Source: Rhizobium sp. TH135 (GTDB taxonomy: Bacteria > Pseudomonadota > Alphaproteobacteria > Rhizobiales > Rhizobiaceae). From it: a stretch of 64,000 nucleotides of DNA. Position numbers and translations under genes: made by a program. Below the pieces are notes generated by a model that searched no databases, was not told the DNA's origin, and saw nothing but the letters and a program-made list of their open reading frames with translations. Shown here in pieces: positions 22,963-32,976 of the stretch. Numbering within the stretch: the stretch's first letter is position 1; each line of letters starts with the position of its first letter. The stretch lies in NCBI RefSeq assembly GCF_002855515.1, contig NZ_PKRP01000006.1, positions 1-64,000 of the forward strand. Reading direction: 5' to 3'.

Positions 22963-23916
22963 ATGGCCAGCAAATCGATCGACAACGCGTTTACCGCAAA
23001 GAGCTTGCGCGGTGCGGCGACCGATCCGACCTATGCGGGCGTGCTGTCCTTCATGCGGCGGAAGTATTCGAAGGACCTCACCGACGTCGATGCGGTCGTG
23101 CTTGGCATTCCCTTTGATGCCGCCGTTTCCAACCGGCCGGGCGCCCGTTTTGGACCTCAGGCGATCCGCCGCGCCTCGGCGATCTTCGACAATGATCCGC
23201 AATATCCCTTTGCGCGTGATCTCTTCGAGCAGATGGCCGTCGTCGATTATGGCGACGTGCTGCTCGACTACGGCAATCACCAGCACACACCTGGCCTGAT
23301 CGAGCAGGAAGCCGCAAAGATCATTGCGTCCGGCGCCTATCTACTTGGCCTTGGCGGCGACCATTTCGTCACCTGGCCTCTGCTGAAAGCCCATGCCGCG
23401 AAGCACGGACCGCTGGCGCTCGTGCATTTCGATGCGCATCAGGACACCTGGGACGATGATGGCCAGCGGATCGACCACGGCTCCTTCGTCTGCCGCGCCG
23501 TGCGCGAGGGCGTGATCGATCCGAAGAAGTCGATCCAGATCGGCATCCGCACGGAAGCGCCTGAGGATTTCGGCATCCGGATCATCCCTGGCTACGAGGT
23601 CGAGGACATGGGTGCCCAGGCGATCGCCGATGCGATCCTCGCGCATGTCGGGACGGCTCCAACCTATCTGACTTTCGACATCGATTGCCTGGATCCGGCC
23701 TATGCGCCTGGAACCGGCACGCCGGTCGCAGGCGGCCCCTCTTCGGCCAAGATCCTCTCGGTCCTGCGCAAGCTCGGGGCCCTCGATATCCGCGGCTCTG
23801 ATGTCGTCGAGGTGGCGCCGGCCTATGACCATGCCGACATCACCGCAATTGCCGGTGCGACGGTTGCAATGTATATGCTGGGCCTGCGCGCGGAAAAGCT
23901 TGCGACACGCGCCTGA
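22963..23916 (+). CDS. speB: Agmatinase / ureohydrolase
   Basis: 317 residues. All binuclear manganese motifs of the arginase/agmatinase family are intact: LGGDHFVT, VHFDAHQDTWDD, and TFDIDCLDPAYAPGTGTP. The FGPQAIRRAS substrate-loop motif and the size favour agmatinase (agmatine to putrescine and urea) over arginase; guanidinobutyrase remains possible. Cytosolic. GGGAGAAG precedes the ATG. It lies between rpsI and argC, all on the plus strand, and has its own upstream gap after the rpsI terminator. Confidence 0.9.
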   Translation: MASKSIDNAFTAKSLRGAATDPTYAGVLSFMRRKYSKDLTDVDAVVLGIPFDAAVSNRPGARFGPQAIRRASAIFDNDPQYPFARDLFEQMAVVDYGDVLLDYGNHQHTPGLIEQEAAKIIASGAYLLGLGGDHFVTWPLLKAHAAKHGPLALVHFDAHQDTWDDDGQRIDHGSFVCRAVREGVIDPKKSIQIGIRTEAPEDFGIRIIPGYEVEDMGAQAIADAILAHVGTAPTYLTFDIDCLDPAYAPGTGTPVAGGPSSAKILSVLRKLGALDIRGSDVVEVAPAYDHADITAIAGATVAMYMLGLRAEKLATRA

Positions 23917-23984
23917 CACATTGATTCAACACACTCACAATCAGATTCCGCAATCTCATCCAAACCTCTAACGGGACTAGACAA

Positions 23985-24917
23985 ATGGCAGCGAAGATCT
24001 TCATCGACGGCGAACACGGCACAACGGGTCTGCAGATCCGCACGCGCCTGGCCGACCGCCATGATCTGGAGCTCTTGTCTATCCCGGAAGCCGAGCGGCG
24101 GAACGAGAAAATGCGCGAGGACATGCTCAACAGCGCCGACATCGCCATTCTCTGCCTGCCCGACGATGCGTCGAAGCAGGCCTATGAGATGACGGCCGCA
24201 AACAACAATGTCCGCCTGCTCGACGCCTCCACGGCGTTTCGCGTGCATCCGGACTGGGCCTATGGCTTTGCCGAAATGGACAAGGCCCAGAAGGCGAAAA
24301 TCCAGGCTGCGCGCTATGTCTCCAACCCGGGCTGCTATCCGACGGGTGCGATCGGCCTCATCCGGCCGCTGCGCGCCGCCGGCATCCTGCCGGACGGCTA
24401 TCCGGTCTCGGTCAATGCCGTCTCGGGATATACCGGCGGTGGCAAACAGATGATCGCGCAGATGGAGGACAAGACCCATCCGGAGCATCTGGCTGCCAAC
24501 AACTTCCTTTACGGGCTGACGCTGAAGCACAAGCATGTGCCGGAAATGCAGACCCATGGCCTGCTCGACCGCGCGCCACTGTTTGCTCCCTCCGTCGGTC
24601 GCTTCGCACAGGGCATGATCGTTCAGGTTCCGCTCTTCCTCGAAGACCTCGCCGCCGGCACAACGGTGGACAGCATCCATGGAGCACTCGTTGCTCATTA
24701 TGCGGGCCAGAAGATCGTCAGCGTCGTACCGCTTGCGGATAGCGCCAAGCTGCCGCGCGTCGATGCCGAAGAACTTGTCGGTCAGGACACGATGAAGCTC
24801 TTCGTCTTCGGCACGCCCGGTGGCGCGCATGTCAATCTGGTGGCGCTGCTCGACAATCTCGGCAAGGGTGCGTCAGGGGCGGCCGTGCAGAACATGGACC
24901 TGATGCTTTCGGCCTGA
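23985..24917 (+). CDS. argC: N-acetyl-gamma-glutamyl-phosphate reductase (short type)
   Basis: 310 residues, the shorter type-2 ArgC typical of proteobacteria. [18 protein letters not shown] is the NADP-binding start; [19 protein letters not shown] carries the catalytic cysteine in the S-N-P-G-C-Y motif; the C-terminal stretch contains the substrate-binding KHKHVPEM. It reduces N-acetylglutamyl-5-phosphate to the semialdehyde in arginine synthesis. Near rplM-rpsI, as in other rhizobia, and 68 bp after speB, so both ends of arginine metabolism are adjacent. Confidence 0.96.
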   Translation: MAAKIFIDGEHGTTGLQIRTRLADRHDLELLSIPEAERRNEKMREDMLNSADIAILCLPDDASKQAYEMTAANNNVRLLDASTAFRVHPDWAYGFAEMDKAQKAKIQAARYVSNPGCYPTGAIGLIRPLRAAGILPDGYPVSVNAVSGYTGGGKQMIAQMEDKTHPEHLAANNFLYGLTLKHKHVPEMQTHGLLDRAPLFAPSVGRFAQGMIVQVPLFLEDLAAGTTVDSIHGALVAHYAGQKIVSVVPLADSAKLPRVDAEELVGQDTMKLFVFGTPGGAHVNLVALLDNLGKGASGAAVQNMDLMLSA

Positions 24918-25068
24918 GGGTGAGGAACAGAATTGGCTTGCGGGGATCGGTCGCGTCGACCTCGCAAGCCTTCCAGCGTTCACAAATAGCGAACGAAATG
25001 TCGATCAACCACCTTATTCTAGGTAACGATCGAGGGTGATAGTGTCCTTGCGAAAGTGAGGAACCTCA

Positions 25069-25893
25069 ATGAGCCAGCGTCTTCCGGTTTATTTCATCCC
25101 CCATGGCGGCGGCCCGTGGCCGTTCATGGAGTTCCCGCGCGACAACGAAGGCAAGGCGCCTTGGGACGACCTGCGCGCCTTCCTGCAGGGTCTCGATGCT
25201 GAGATCGGACACCGGCCGAAGGCCGTGCTCGTCGTGTCCGGCCACTGGGAAAAGGAACCGGTTCCGACGGTGAGCACAGCTGCAAAGCCCGGCATGCTCT
25301 TTGACTACTACAATTTCCCGCCGCACACCTACGAGCTCTCCTACCCTGCCCCGGGCTCGCCGGACCTTGCCGCCCGTGCAAGGGCATTGCTCGCCACGGC
25401 CGGGATCGACAGCGCCGAGGATGACAACCGTGGCTTCGACCACGGCGTGTTCATCCCCTTCATGCTGGTCTACCCGGATGCGGATGTACCGATCACGATG
25501 ATTTCGCTGCAGAGCACGCTGGACGTCGAAAGCCATATCGCAATCGGCAAGGCGCTTGCACCTTTGCGCGACGAGGACGTGCTGATCATCGCCTCGGGCA
25601 TGAGCTACCACAACATGCGGATGTTCCGGCAGGCCGAGCCTTCCCATGCGGAACAGGCGATCCGGTTCGACGACTGGCTGACGGAAGCTGTGGCTGCCCC
25701 CGATGGGGAAGCACGGGCCGAAGTCCTTTCGACCTGGGACCAGAACCCGGATGCGCTGGCCTGCCATGTGCCCGATCACGATCACCTCGTGCCGCTCTTC
25801 GTGGCGTCCGGTGCAGCGGGTTCGGATCCGGGGCGGCAGGTCTTCCGAGGTGAGTTCCTCGGAAAGCCCTACTCCGCCTATCGCTTTGGCTGA
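25069..25893 (+). CDS. Class III extradiol ring-cleavage dioxygenase (DODA/YgiD-like)
   Basis: 274 residues. FIPHGGGPWPFM supplies the first metal-binding His, VVSGHWE the second, NRGFDHGVFIPFMLVYPDADVPITMISLQ the catalytic HG motif, and IIASGMSYHNM the last conserved serine/glycine element. This is the LigB-superfamily DODA branch, which opens catechol rings such as L-DOPA with non-heme Fe(II) or Zn. The physiological substrate is not known. GAGGAA before the ATG. Convergent with ctaA, six bases apart. Confidence 0.9.
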   Translation: MSQRLPVYFIPHGGGPWPFMEFPRDNEGKAPWDDLRAFLQGLDAEIGHRPKAVLVVSGHWEKEPVPTVSTAAKPGMLFDYYNFPPHTYELSYPAPGSPDLAARARALLATAGIDSAEDDNRGFDHGVFIPFMLVYPDADVPITMISLQSTLDVESHIAIGKALAPLRDEDVLIIASGMSYHNMRMFRQAEPSHAEQAIRFDDWLTEAVAAPDGEARAEVLSTWDQNPDALACHVPDHDHLVPLFVASGAAGSDPGRQVFRGEFLGKPYSAYRFG

Positions 25894-25899
25894 TAACGC

Positions 25900-27003
25900 T
25901 TAGTCGTGGACCTCGACCAGCACCGGCTTGGCGCGCTCGCCATAGAAGCCGCGCAGATGAGCTACCGCGAAAGCCAGCAACACGAGCGCCATGCCCTGAT
26001 GGGTGACGCCGGCATGTAGGGGAACCTGCGTGACGAGCGTGACGATGCCGATGACCGCCTGGATGCTGATCAGCGCGAAGAGCACCACGCTGCGGCGGGC
26101 ATGGGTCGTCTGAGGGGCGGCCCGCAGACATTGGACCATGTGCATGAGTGCTGCCGCCCAGAGGATATAGGCGCCGATGCGGTGGATATACTGGACGGTC
26201 TTCGGGTTCTCGAAGATGTTGATCCAGGCGGGCGCCTGGACGAAGAGACCCTGCGGTACCCAAGCACCGTCCATCAGCGGCCAGGTGTTGTAGCTGTAGC
26301 CGGCGTCCAGTCCTGCGACGAGCGCACCGAGATAGATTTGCACGAAGGTCATGATCAACAGCACACCGGCAAAGAGGCGGCTCTTTTCCGTCGGGGCCGC
26401 ATCATCCGTGTGCGGATAAAGGCTGCGGAAGATCCAGACACAGCTCGCAAAGATGAAGCAGGCCATCATCAGATGCACGGCCAGACGATACTGGCTGACA
26501 TCGACGCGCTCGCTGAGGCCTGAGGAGACCATCCACCAGCCGATGAAGCCCTGCAGGCCACCGAGGCCCAAAAGACCGACCAGCGGCGCGCGCAGGCCGG
26601 GCTCGATCTTGCCGCGCAGCCAGAAGTAAGCGAGCGGCAGGGCAAAGATCAGGCCGATCATTCGGGCGAGCAGGCGATGCGCCCATTCCCACCAGAAGAT
26701 GAATTTGAACTCGTCGAGGCTCATGCCCTTGTTGATCTGCTGATATTCCGGAATCTGGCGATAGAGTTCGAGCTCTTCTTCCCATTCGGCGACCGTCAAC
26801 GGCGGGATGACACCATGGATCGGCTTCCACTCGGTGATCGAAAGGCCCGAGTCGGTCAGCCGCGTCGCGCCGCCCACCAGCACCAGACAGAAGAGCGCAA
26901 AGATCACCACGCCGAGCCATATGCGCACCGCCTTGCGGTCAGCATCCACGCGGGCAATATCCTTGCGCACCTGCAACTCGGTTCCGGTCAACACAGCTGT
27001 CAT
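25900..27003 (-). CDS. ctaA: Heme A synthase CtaA
   Basis: 367 residues with eight transmembrane segments in two four-helix halves, as in COX15/Cta[27 protein letters not shown] is the alphaproteobacterial signature, and [20 protein letters not shown] and [22 protein letters not shown] carry the paired heme-ligand histidines. It oxidises heme O to heme A for aa3-type cytochrome c oxidase, in the inner membrane. GAGGA precedes the ATG. Divergent from a DUF2842 membrane protein, a neighbourhood seen in other alphaproteobacteria. Confidence 0.97.
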   Translation of the reverse strand: MTAVLTGTELQVRKDIARVDADRKAVRIWLGVVIFALFCLVLVGGATRLTDSGLSITEWKPIHGVIPPLTVAEWEEELELYRQIPEYQQINKGMSLDEFKFIFWWEWAHRLLARMIGLIFALPLAYFWLRGKIEPGLRAPLVGLLGLGGLQGFIGWWMVSSGLSERVDVSQYRLAVHLMMACFIFASCVWIFRSLYPHTDDAAPTEKSRLFAGVLLIMTFVQIYLGALVAGLDAGYSYNTWPLMDGAWVPQGLFVQAPAWINIFENPKTVQYIHRIGAYILWAAALMHMVQCLRAAPQTTHARRSVVLFALISIQAVIGIVTLVTQVPLHAGVTHQGMALVLLAFAVAHLRGFYGERAKPVLVEVHD

Positions 27004-27119
27004 TCGTCAATCCTCTTTTCGCCCGTTGATTTGCATCAGTCAGCCGTGCAAAACAAGCCCGCCGGTTTGCGGCAAGCGGTCGCGTCGCGGAACCGCGCGA
27101 CGTTCGATAGGACAATGGC

Positions 27120-27347
27120 ATGACGAAGCGCCCGAAGTTCAGATCCTTCATCGGTACGATCCTGATCATCCTGATCGTGTCGATCTATGCCCTTCTCGCG
27201 ACCACGATCGCCTCAGCAACGCTCGCCACCGCTCCGTGGTGGGGGCATCTCCTCTACTTCCTGCTGACAGGCCTGCTCTGGGTGATCCCCGCCATGCTGG
27301 TGATCAGATGGATGGCGGGTCCGTTCAACAAGCCGGACAAGGATTAA
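27120..27347 (+). CDS. DUF2842 small membrane protein
   Basis: 75 residues with two predicted membrane helices (FIGTILIILIVSIYALLAT and HLLYFLLTGLLWVIPAMLVI), ending IRWMAGPFNKPDKD. The WVIPAM...IRWM motif is typical of DUF2842. Function unknown; the divergent position to ctaA suggests a link with respiratory-chain assembly but this is inference. Confidence 0.88.
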   Translation: MTKRPKFRSFIGTILIILIVSIYALLATTIASATLATAPWWGHLLYFLLTGLLWVIPAMLVIRWMAGPFNKPDKD

Positions 27348-27461
27348 CTCCGCCTTTACCCTCGCATGCGGCCATTGGCCGGATTCTCACGGCGATAACC
27401 GTTTGTTCGCAGTGTCTACCTAAGCTCCCGCTCGTCTCTCAAACCGGATGGGATAGGGTAC

Positions 27462-28724
27462 ATGCGGGCCCATATGCGCCATGATGCAATGGCTTTTGCC
27501 GAAGATCTGCCTGAGGACCGTGTCGCTGTCGGCCGGGACCGGGCGACGCTGGATATTGCGGCGGGTCGGCTCACCCTCACCCTACACCATCGCATGGCGC
27601 CGCTTGAGCGCCAATGGCGGATGCTCGAGGCAGACCCGTGGAACTCCCTGCATCAGGGATATGACTGGTGTCGCGCCTGGACTGAAACGCATGGAAACCC
27701 GCTCGCCATCGTCGAAGGCCGTCTGAACGGCGACGTCGCTTTCCTGCTGCCGCTTGAGATCCAGCGCCACTATCTGGTGCGCAGCGCCCAGTTCATCGGT
27801 TCGGCTTTCACCAATTTCAACAGCGGCCTTTTCAGTGCTGCTTTCCGCCGTGCTGCCGTAGACATTGCCGCGCCCGACCTTGAGGCACTGCTTGTCGAGG
27901 TCCTGCGCAACGATGCCGACCTTCTCAGCCTGACCAATGTGCCGCTCGTCTGGCGCGGCGAGCGACATCCGCTTGCCGGCCTTCCTGGCATCCGCAACCA
28001 GAACGCCTCGTTCCAGTTGCCGCTGGCCGCGACCATGGACGAAACGATTGCGGCGCTCAACGCAAAGAGCCGGCGCAAGAAGTATCGGTCCCAGACCCGC
28101 AAGCTGGAAGCGGCCGGCGGCTTCGACCATATCCGGCCGAAGAAGCTCAGCGACCAGCAGTCCCTGCTCGAATGTTTCTTCCAGCAGAAGGCCGCCCGAT
28201 TTGCCGTCGGCGGCCTGCCGAATGTCTTCCAGCCCGCCGAAACGCAGGCCTTCTTTCACATGCTGCTCGAAAGCGACCATGGCTCGAGCGACGTTCCGCT
28301 CGAACTGCATGCGATCCGGCTAAAGGGGGAACACGAAGGACAGATCGCGGCGATCACCGGGCTTTCCCGCAAGGGCGACCATGTGATCTGCCAGTTCGGC
28401 TCGATTGATGACAGCCTGATGCCTGATGCGAGCCCGGGGGAATTGCTGTTCTGGCTGGTGGTCGAGCGCAGCGCCCTGACCGGCGGCGCACTTTTTGACT
28501 TCGGTATCGGCGATCAGGACTACAAGCGGCGCTGGTGCACGGTCGAAACGGTCCACCACGACCTTCTGCTGCCGCTTCGGCCCGCCGGACATATCGCCGC
28601 CATGACCCACCGCAGCCTGACCAGGACAAAGACCCTGATCAAGGGCAATCCGCATCTCTACGCGCTGATCCAGAGACTACGAGCTCAAGGCACCATCGCC
28701 CCGGCGCCGAAAACGAGCGACTGA
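27462..28724 (+). CDS. GNAT/FemAB-like acyltransferase of the polysaccharide locus
   Basis: 420 residues. The pattern HHRMAPLERQWRMLEADPWNSLHQGYDWCRAWTE, then SRRKKYRSQTRKLEAAGGF, and DYKRRWCTVE near the end is typical of the CelD/BcsL-type acetyltransferases (Acetyltransf_6, double GNAT fold). Such enzymes acylate sugars or lipid-linked precursors in exopolysaccharide loci. It is first in a six-gene set that fits the upp (unipolar polysaccharide)/gms locus of Agrobacterium and Rhizobium, where its place would correspond to uppA. Cytosolic. The start is uncertain: ATGs at 27462, 27474 and 27480 are all in frame. Confidence 0.8.
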   Translation: MRAHMRHDAMAFAEDLPEDRVAVGRDRATLDIAAGRLTLTLHHRMAPLERQWRMLEADPWNSLHQGYDWCRAWTETHGNPLAIVEGRLNGDVAFLLPLEIQRHYLVRSAQFIGSAFTNFNSGLFSAAFRRAAVDIAAPDLEALLVEVLRNDADLLSLTNVPLVWRGERHPLAGLPGIRNQNASFQLPLAATMDETIAALNAKSRRKKYRSQTRKLEAAGGFDHIRPKKLSDQQSLLECFFQQKAARFAVGGLPNVFQPAETQAFFHMLLESDHGSSDVPLELHAIRLKGEHEGQIAAITGLSRKGDHVICQFGSIDDSLMPDASPGELLFWLVVERSALTGGALFDFGIGDQDYKRRWCTVETVHHDLLLPLRPAGHIAAMTHRSLTRTKTLIKGNPHLYALIQRLRAQGTIAPAPKTSD

Positions 28725-28766
28725 CCGAGTGTCTGCAGGCCCTGTGCCGGCCTGCCTACTTCCCAA

Positions 28767-30959
28767 TCAGGCGGCGTTGCGCGTCCTGCGTTCCGGCGGG
28801 TTCTTCACCGAGAGCAGGATCAGGTCCCTGTAGCCGACATCCTCGAAGGCAATCATGATCTCGGCCAGTTCCTGCGCTTCGGGCTGCGGGGCAGAGAGAA
28901 TGATATCGTGGCGATCGTTGCGGCTCAGCCGGGCGACACCCTGGGCGTTGGCAGGGCCACACTCCACCAGCACCAGATCATAGACGTCCGAGAGCGCATC
29001 GACGATCATCGAAAGGCGGTCTGCCCCGCGCATCGCCTGACGGATATCGGCATTGCCCTGCGGCACGATATCGGCTGCCGATGCACGGTCCGGATGGATA
29101 CAGTCGGCGAAAGCGGCCTCGCCGGTCAGGAGATCGGTGATGCCGGAAAGATCACGCCACGATGCCATCAGGCGCGTCGGGCAGGCCGAACCGGTCATAT
29201 CGACAAGCACGGTCCGATGACCGCGATCGGCAAGCTCGCGCGCAAGGGCAACAGTTCCCTCGGACCCATCGTCACCCGACGGCGAGATGGCAAAGGCGAT
29301 CCGTGATTGCTGCTCAAGAAGAAAATCGGCCACTGAGGCGACGGAGAATTCGTCCGGCTCTTCCGTCGGCTGAGCTGGCGGCACATCCATGGCGACGGCC
29401 TGCTCCATCTCGTCGACGAGATCCTCATCGGCGGAGACATTCAGAAGGCTTGCGGAAGTCTCGTCATTGGTTCGTGCGCGGGGCGCCTCGACGGGTGTGA
29501 CCTGTTCTGCGATCTCGTCCTCGTCGCGACCCGCAAGCATCGGGGCCACTGCGCCGGTCGGACGCAGGGCGCGCCCGCTGAAAAGCTCGGCCAGCATGAC
29601 GGCGACCGCTGCAAGGATCAGTGTCGAGAGCGTCGCAACGATGGTGATTGGCAGGACCTTGGGGAAGCTCGGTTCCTGCGGTTCGATGGCGGTGGAAATC
29701 ACCCGGGCATCGGCGGGGCTCGAGCCCTTTTCCAGACGCGAGGATGCTTCGCGATAGCGCGCGAGATAGGTTTCGAGCAGCTGGCGCTGTGCAGTTGCCT
29801 CTCGCTCTAGCGACTTCAGGCCCACCTCATCCTCGCCTGCTCGGGCGGTATCCGCCTTAAGGGTGTTCATCTGGGCGAGCAGCTGGGTTTCGCGCTCGCG
29901 GGCAACGGCCGCCTGGTTGTCGAGGCTTTCGGCGACCCGCAGCGATTCGGACTGCACCTGGTCGCGAATGCCGGCGAGCTGCGCGCGCAGCGCCTTCATC
30001 TGCGGATGGCCTTCGAGCAAACGCGTCGACAGATCAGAAATCTGACCGCGGATCTGCGATTCCGTCGCTTTCAGGCGCTGGATCGATTCGGAGCGTGCGA
30101 TGGCGTCGAGGGTTTCGGTGGGCTTGCCAGCCTTAATGCTCGCGCGCAGGTTCTCAGCCGTCGCTTCGGCGCTTGCCCGTTCACCGCGCACCCGTGCAAG
30201 CTCCGTGGAGATGTCGGAGAGCTGCTTGCCGGTGAAGGAACTCTGGTCGGAACCAAGCGACATCAGGCCCGCTGCCGAGCGATATTCGGCGACCTTCTGC
30301 TCGGCCTCACGAACCTTTTCGCGCAGATTGGCGATCTCGGTCTCCAGCCAGCGCACGGCATCGGAGTTGCTGTCGAGCTTGGCGCCGCTCTGCAAGGAGC
30401 GATACACGTCCATCATCGCATTCGGCACGGCGGCTGCGAGCTTCGGATCCTTCGAGGTGAACTCGATCCCGATCACGCGCGACTTGTCGACCTGGTAGAC
30501 GTTGAGCTTTTCCTTGAAGGCTTTGATCACCCGCTCCTCGGGAGGCAGTTCGAGCGGATTGCTGGTCAGGCCGAAGAGCACGAGAAAATCTGTCATCGCA
30601 GAGGGGCTGGAATCGGGATCGAACTCGGTCCTCTCATGCAGCTTCAGATCCCGGGCAACCTGCTTGATCAGATCGACGGACTGGAGAAGCTGGACCTGGC
30701 TTGCGATGTTGAGCTCATCAGGCATCGGCTCGACGGCGGAAGACGCGGTCCCCGAGGCCGAGAAATTCGGCTCGCGCGGCTCGATCAGCAGCTTGGCATC
30801 ACTCTTGTAGCTGGGAGAAATGGCATTGGCGCCGACAAAGGCCAGCACACCAACCAGCGCGGTCGCCGCAAGGATCCTCCCCTTCCGCTGCCAGACGGCG
30901 CGAAAAAGCTGGGCGAGGTCGATATCGACATCATGTTGATCGCGGTCCACACTCGGCAT
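28767..30959 (-). CDS. Wzz/Wzc-like chain-length protein with degenerate kinase domain
   Basis: 730 residues from MPSVDRDQHDVDIDLAQLFR (CGGGAG seven bases upstream; an ATG six codons earlier is weaker). Domains: Wzz segment with a membrane helix at about 33-52, a long coiled coil about 190-410, a second helix about 430-455 (VLPITIVATLSTLILAAVAVMLAEL), then a P-loop-like domain 555-720. In the last domain the Walker A position reads SPSGDDGSEGT with no Lys, the second aspartate of Walker A' is lost, Walker B reads VLVECGPA, and there is no tyrosine-rich tail. It is therefore probably a structural copolymerase and not a tyrosine autokinase. Divergent from the Wza-like gene; second in the upp-like set. 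Confidence 0.9.
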   Translation of the reverse strand: MPSVDRDQHDVDIDLAQLFRAVWQRKGRILAATALVGVLAFVGANAISPSYKSDAKLLIEPREPNFSASGTASSAVEPMPDELNIASQVQLLQSVDLIKQVARDLKLHERTEFDPDSSPSAMTDFLVLFGLTSNPLELPPEERVIKAFKEKLNVYQVDKSRVIGIEFTSKDPKLAAAVPNAMMDVYRSLQSGAKLDSNSDAVRWLETEIANLREKVREAEQKVAEYRSAAGLMSLGSDQSSFTGKQLSDISTELARVRGERASAEATAENLRASIKAGKPTETLDAIARSESIQRLKATESQIRGQISDLSTRLLEGHPQMKALRAQLAGIRDQVQSESLRVAESLDNQAAVARERETQLLAQMNTLKADTARAGEDEVGLKSLEREATAQRQLLETYLARYREASSRLEKGSSPADARVISTAIEPQEPSFPKVLPITIVATLSTLILAAVAVMLAELFSGRALRPTGAVAPMLAGRDEDEIAEQVTPVEAPRARTNDETSASLLNVSADEDLVDEMEQAVAMDVPPAQPTEEPDEFSVASVADFLLEQQSRIAFAISPSGDDGSEGTVALARELADRGHRTVLVDMTGSACPTRLMASWRDLSGITDLLTGEAAFADCIHPDRASAADIVPQGNADIRQAMRGADRLSMIVDALSDVYDLVLVECGPANAQGVARLSRNDRHDIILSAPQPEAQELAEIMIAFEDVGYRDLILLSVKNPPERRTRNAA

Positions 30960-31145
30960 CACAGACTCCCGGTACATCTCGCCCGCGAAAGTAAAGGATC
31001 ATGGTAACTCAAGGGTTAATCATCATCCCTCCAGTTTTGCGCCCTGGTTTAGGGTCTTTGGCCGTCGGGTGTTTACCCGGCATTAACCCTAACCATTCGA
31101 TAACAGGCCAACGAAGATGTAAATTCAGTGGGAGCGCAACAGCGC

Positions 31146-31721
31146 ATGGCGATGGTCGGCAAACAGGCGATGGTACTGGTCGCGAGCGCGTTCCTGTCGG
31201 TCGCCCTGACGAGCTGCGCGAGCTACAAACCCGCGCCGAAGGTGTTTCACGAAGCGACCATCCAACCCTACCGCCTAGACAGCGGCGACCGGCTGAGGAT
31301 CACTGTCTTCGAACAGGCGAGCCTCACCAATACCTATACCGTCGATCAGGCTGGCTATATCGCATTCCCGCTGGTTGGGCAGGTCGCAGCCCGTGGCGCC
31401 ACGCTCACCCAGCTTGAAGGCGCAATTGCCTTGAAGCTGAAGCAGGGCTTCCTCCGGGATCCTGACGTCTCGATCGAAGTGGATCGGTATCGCTCGATCT
31501 TCGTCATGGGTCAGGTCGGCCAGCCCGGCCAGTATGCCTATGTGCCTGGCATGACGATCCTCAACGCGATCGCCGTTTCCGGCGGCTTCAACAGCCGGGC
31601 GAACCAGCGCGATGTCGACGTGACGCGTAAGATCAATGGCCAGATCATCACCGGTCGCGTGCCGATCACCGATCCGATCCTTGCCGGCGATACCGTCTAC
31701 GTTCGCGAGCGGCTGTTCTGA
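31146..31721 (+). CDS. uppC: Wza/GumB-type polysaccharide export lipoprotein
   Basis: 191 residues from the ATG at 31146; a GTG at 31128 is an in-frame alternative. The lipobox is LTSC with Cys24, giving an outer-membrane lipoprotein. Poly_export domain (YRLDSGDRLRITVFEQASLTNTYTVDQAGYIAFPLVGQV) is followed by a SLBB segment (SIFVMGQVGQPGQYAYVPGMTILNAIAVSGGF). It is short like GumB/ExoF, lacking the C-terminal alpha-helical barrel region of Escherichia Wza. It would form the outer-membrane part of the export channel for the polysaccharide made by the neighbouring genes. The name uppC is by family and position. Confidence 0.88.
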   Translation: MAMVGKQAMVLVASAFLSVALTSCASYKPAPKVFHEATIQPYRLDSGDRLRITVFEQASLTNTYTVDQAGYIAFPLVGQVAARGATLTQLEGAIALKLKQGFLRDPDVSIEVDRYRSIFVMGQVGQPGQYAYVPGMTILNAIAVSGGFNSRANQRDVDVTRKINGQIITGRVPITDPILAGDTVYVRERLF

Positions 31722-31724
31722 TCG

Positions 31725-32867
31725 ATGGCCGAAGCCCAATCCCTGCGGATCGTGCATTGTTTTCGATCGCCCGTCGGCGGGATCTTTCGTCATGTGCGCG
31801 ATCTGGCCGAACTGCACAGTGCAGCCGGTCATCAGGTCGGCATCCTCTGCGACAGCTCGACGGGCGGCGCGCATGAGGACCGCCTGTTCGACCAGATCAT
31901 GCCCTTTCTATCGCTCGGCGTCACACGCTTCCCGATCGGCCGTTCGGTCGGCCTCGGGGACATGGCGGCGCTCATTGAAGCGTACAAACTTATCAAGGAA
32001 TTGCAGCCGGACATCCTGCACGGTCATGGCGCCAAGGGCGGCGTGATCGCACGATTGATCGGCTCACTGCTGCGGGTTCGAAGGTATCGCGTCGCCCGCC
32101 TCTATTCGCCCCATGGCGGCAGCCTGCATTTTTCGAGCGGGTCACTGTCAGGCCAGGGGGTGTTCATGGCCGAGCGCATTCTTGAGCGCATGACCGAGTC
32201 GATCTCTTTCGTCTGCGATTATGAGCGCGCCACCTACGAGACCAAGATCGGCAAAGCGCACTGTGCGGCCACACGGATTTACAACGGCATCAGCGAACGC
32301 GACTTCGGCCGCATTCCGGTCGAGGCCGAAGGTGTCGACTTCGCCTATATCGGCATGCTGCGTGACCTGAAGGGTCCGGATGTCTTCATCAACGCCTTTG
32401 CCGAAGCCGAACGCCTGGTCGGACGCCCGCTGAGCGGGGTGATCGTCGGCGATGGTCCGGATCTCGACCGTTATCGCCAGATGGTCGAGCAGAAGGGTCT
32501 CGGGCGCAGGCTCACCTTCCGTCCGGCCATGCCGATCGCCCAGGCCTTCACCCTCTCCGACATCGTCGTGGTCCCATCGCGGGCGGAAGCCATGCCCTAT
32601 ATCGTGCTCGAGGCTCTGGCTGCCGAGAAGACGATCATCGCATCGCGTGTCGGTGGGATCCCCGAGATCCTCGGCAGCGACAGCGAAGCCCTGATTGAGC
32701 CAGGGCGCGCCGATCTCTTCGGCGCCACCATGGCCAAGGCGCTCACCGACCCCAGTTGGTCAAAGCGGACCATGCCGACCGCCGACGCCTTTCGGTCCCG
32801 CTTTTCGGCCGTCGTCATGGCCCAGGAAATGGAAGCGCTCTACAGGGCACAACTCGCGCGGATTTGA
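31725..32867 (+). CDS. Family 4 glycosyltransferase
   Basis: 380 residues, GT-B fold. The N-terminus IVHCFRSPVGGIFRHVRDLAELHSAAGH matches GT4 donor/acceptor domains, and the C-terminal half has the retaining EX7E-like region VVPSRAEAMPYIVLEALAAEKTIIASRVGGIPEI. It adds one sugar to the undecaprenyl-linked repeat unit on the cytoplasmic side. It begins three bases after the Wza-like stop and is co-transcribed with it. In the upp-like order it is fourth (uppD position). Confidence 0.9.
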   Translation: MAEAQSLRIVHCFRSPVGGIFRHVRDLAELHSAAGHQVGILCDSSTGGAHEDRLFDQIMPFLSLGVTRFPIGRSVGLGDMAALIEAYKLIKELQPDILHGHGAKGGVIARLIGSLLRVRRYRVARLYSPHGGSLHFSSGSLSGQGVFMAERILERMTESISFVCDYERATYETKIGKAHCAATRIYNGISERDFGRIPVEAEGVDFAYIGMLRDLKGPDVFINAFAEAERLVGRPLSGVIVGDGPDLDRYRQMVEQKGLGRRLTFRPAMPIAQAFTLSDIVVVPSRAEAMPYIVLEALAAEKTIIASRVGGIPEILGSDSEALIEPGRADLFGATMAKALTDPSWSKRTMPTADAFRSRFSAVVMAQEMEALYRAQLARI

Positions 32868-32912
32868 AGGGCCGATGTGCCGGACTAAGACATCTCCACC
32901 CTGTTTCTGAGG

Positions 32913-32936
32913 GGTCCTAAAGCGTTTCTTAGGACC
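32913..32936. repeat. Palindrome between the glycosyltransferase and initiating transferase genes
   Basis: GGTCCTAA-AGCGTTTC-TTAGGACC: perfect 8-bp arms with an 8-base loop, in the 109-bp gap inside the polysaccharide operon. It could be an attenuator, an RNA-processing site or a protein-binding site. Confidence 0.55.
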
Positions 32937-32976
32937 TTGGCCCTAGTCTCTGCGCACACACGTGCGAGATCCAGAT

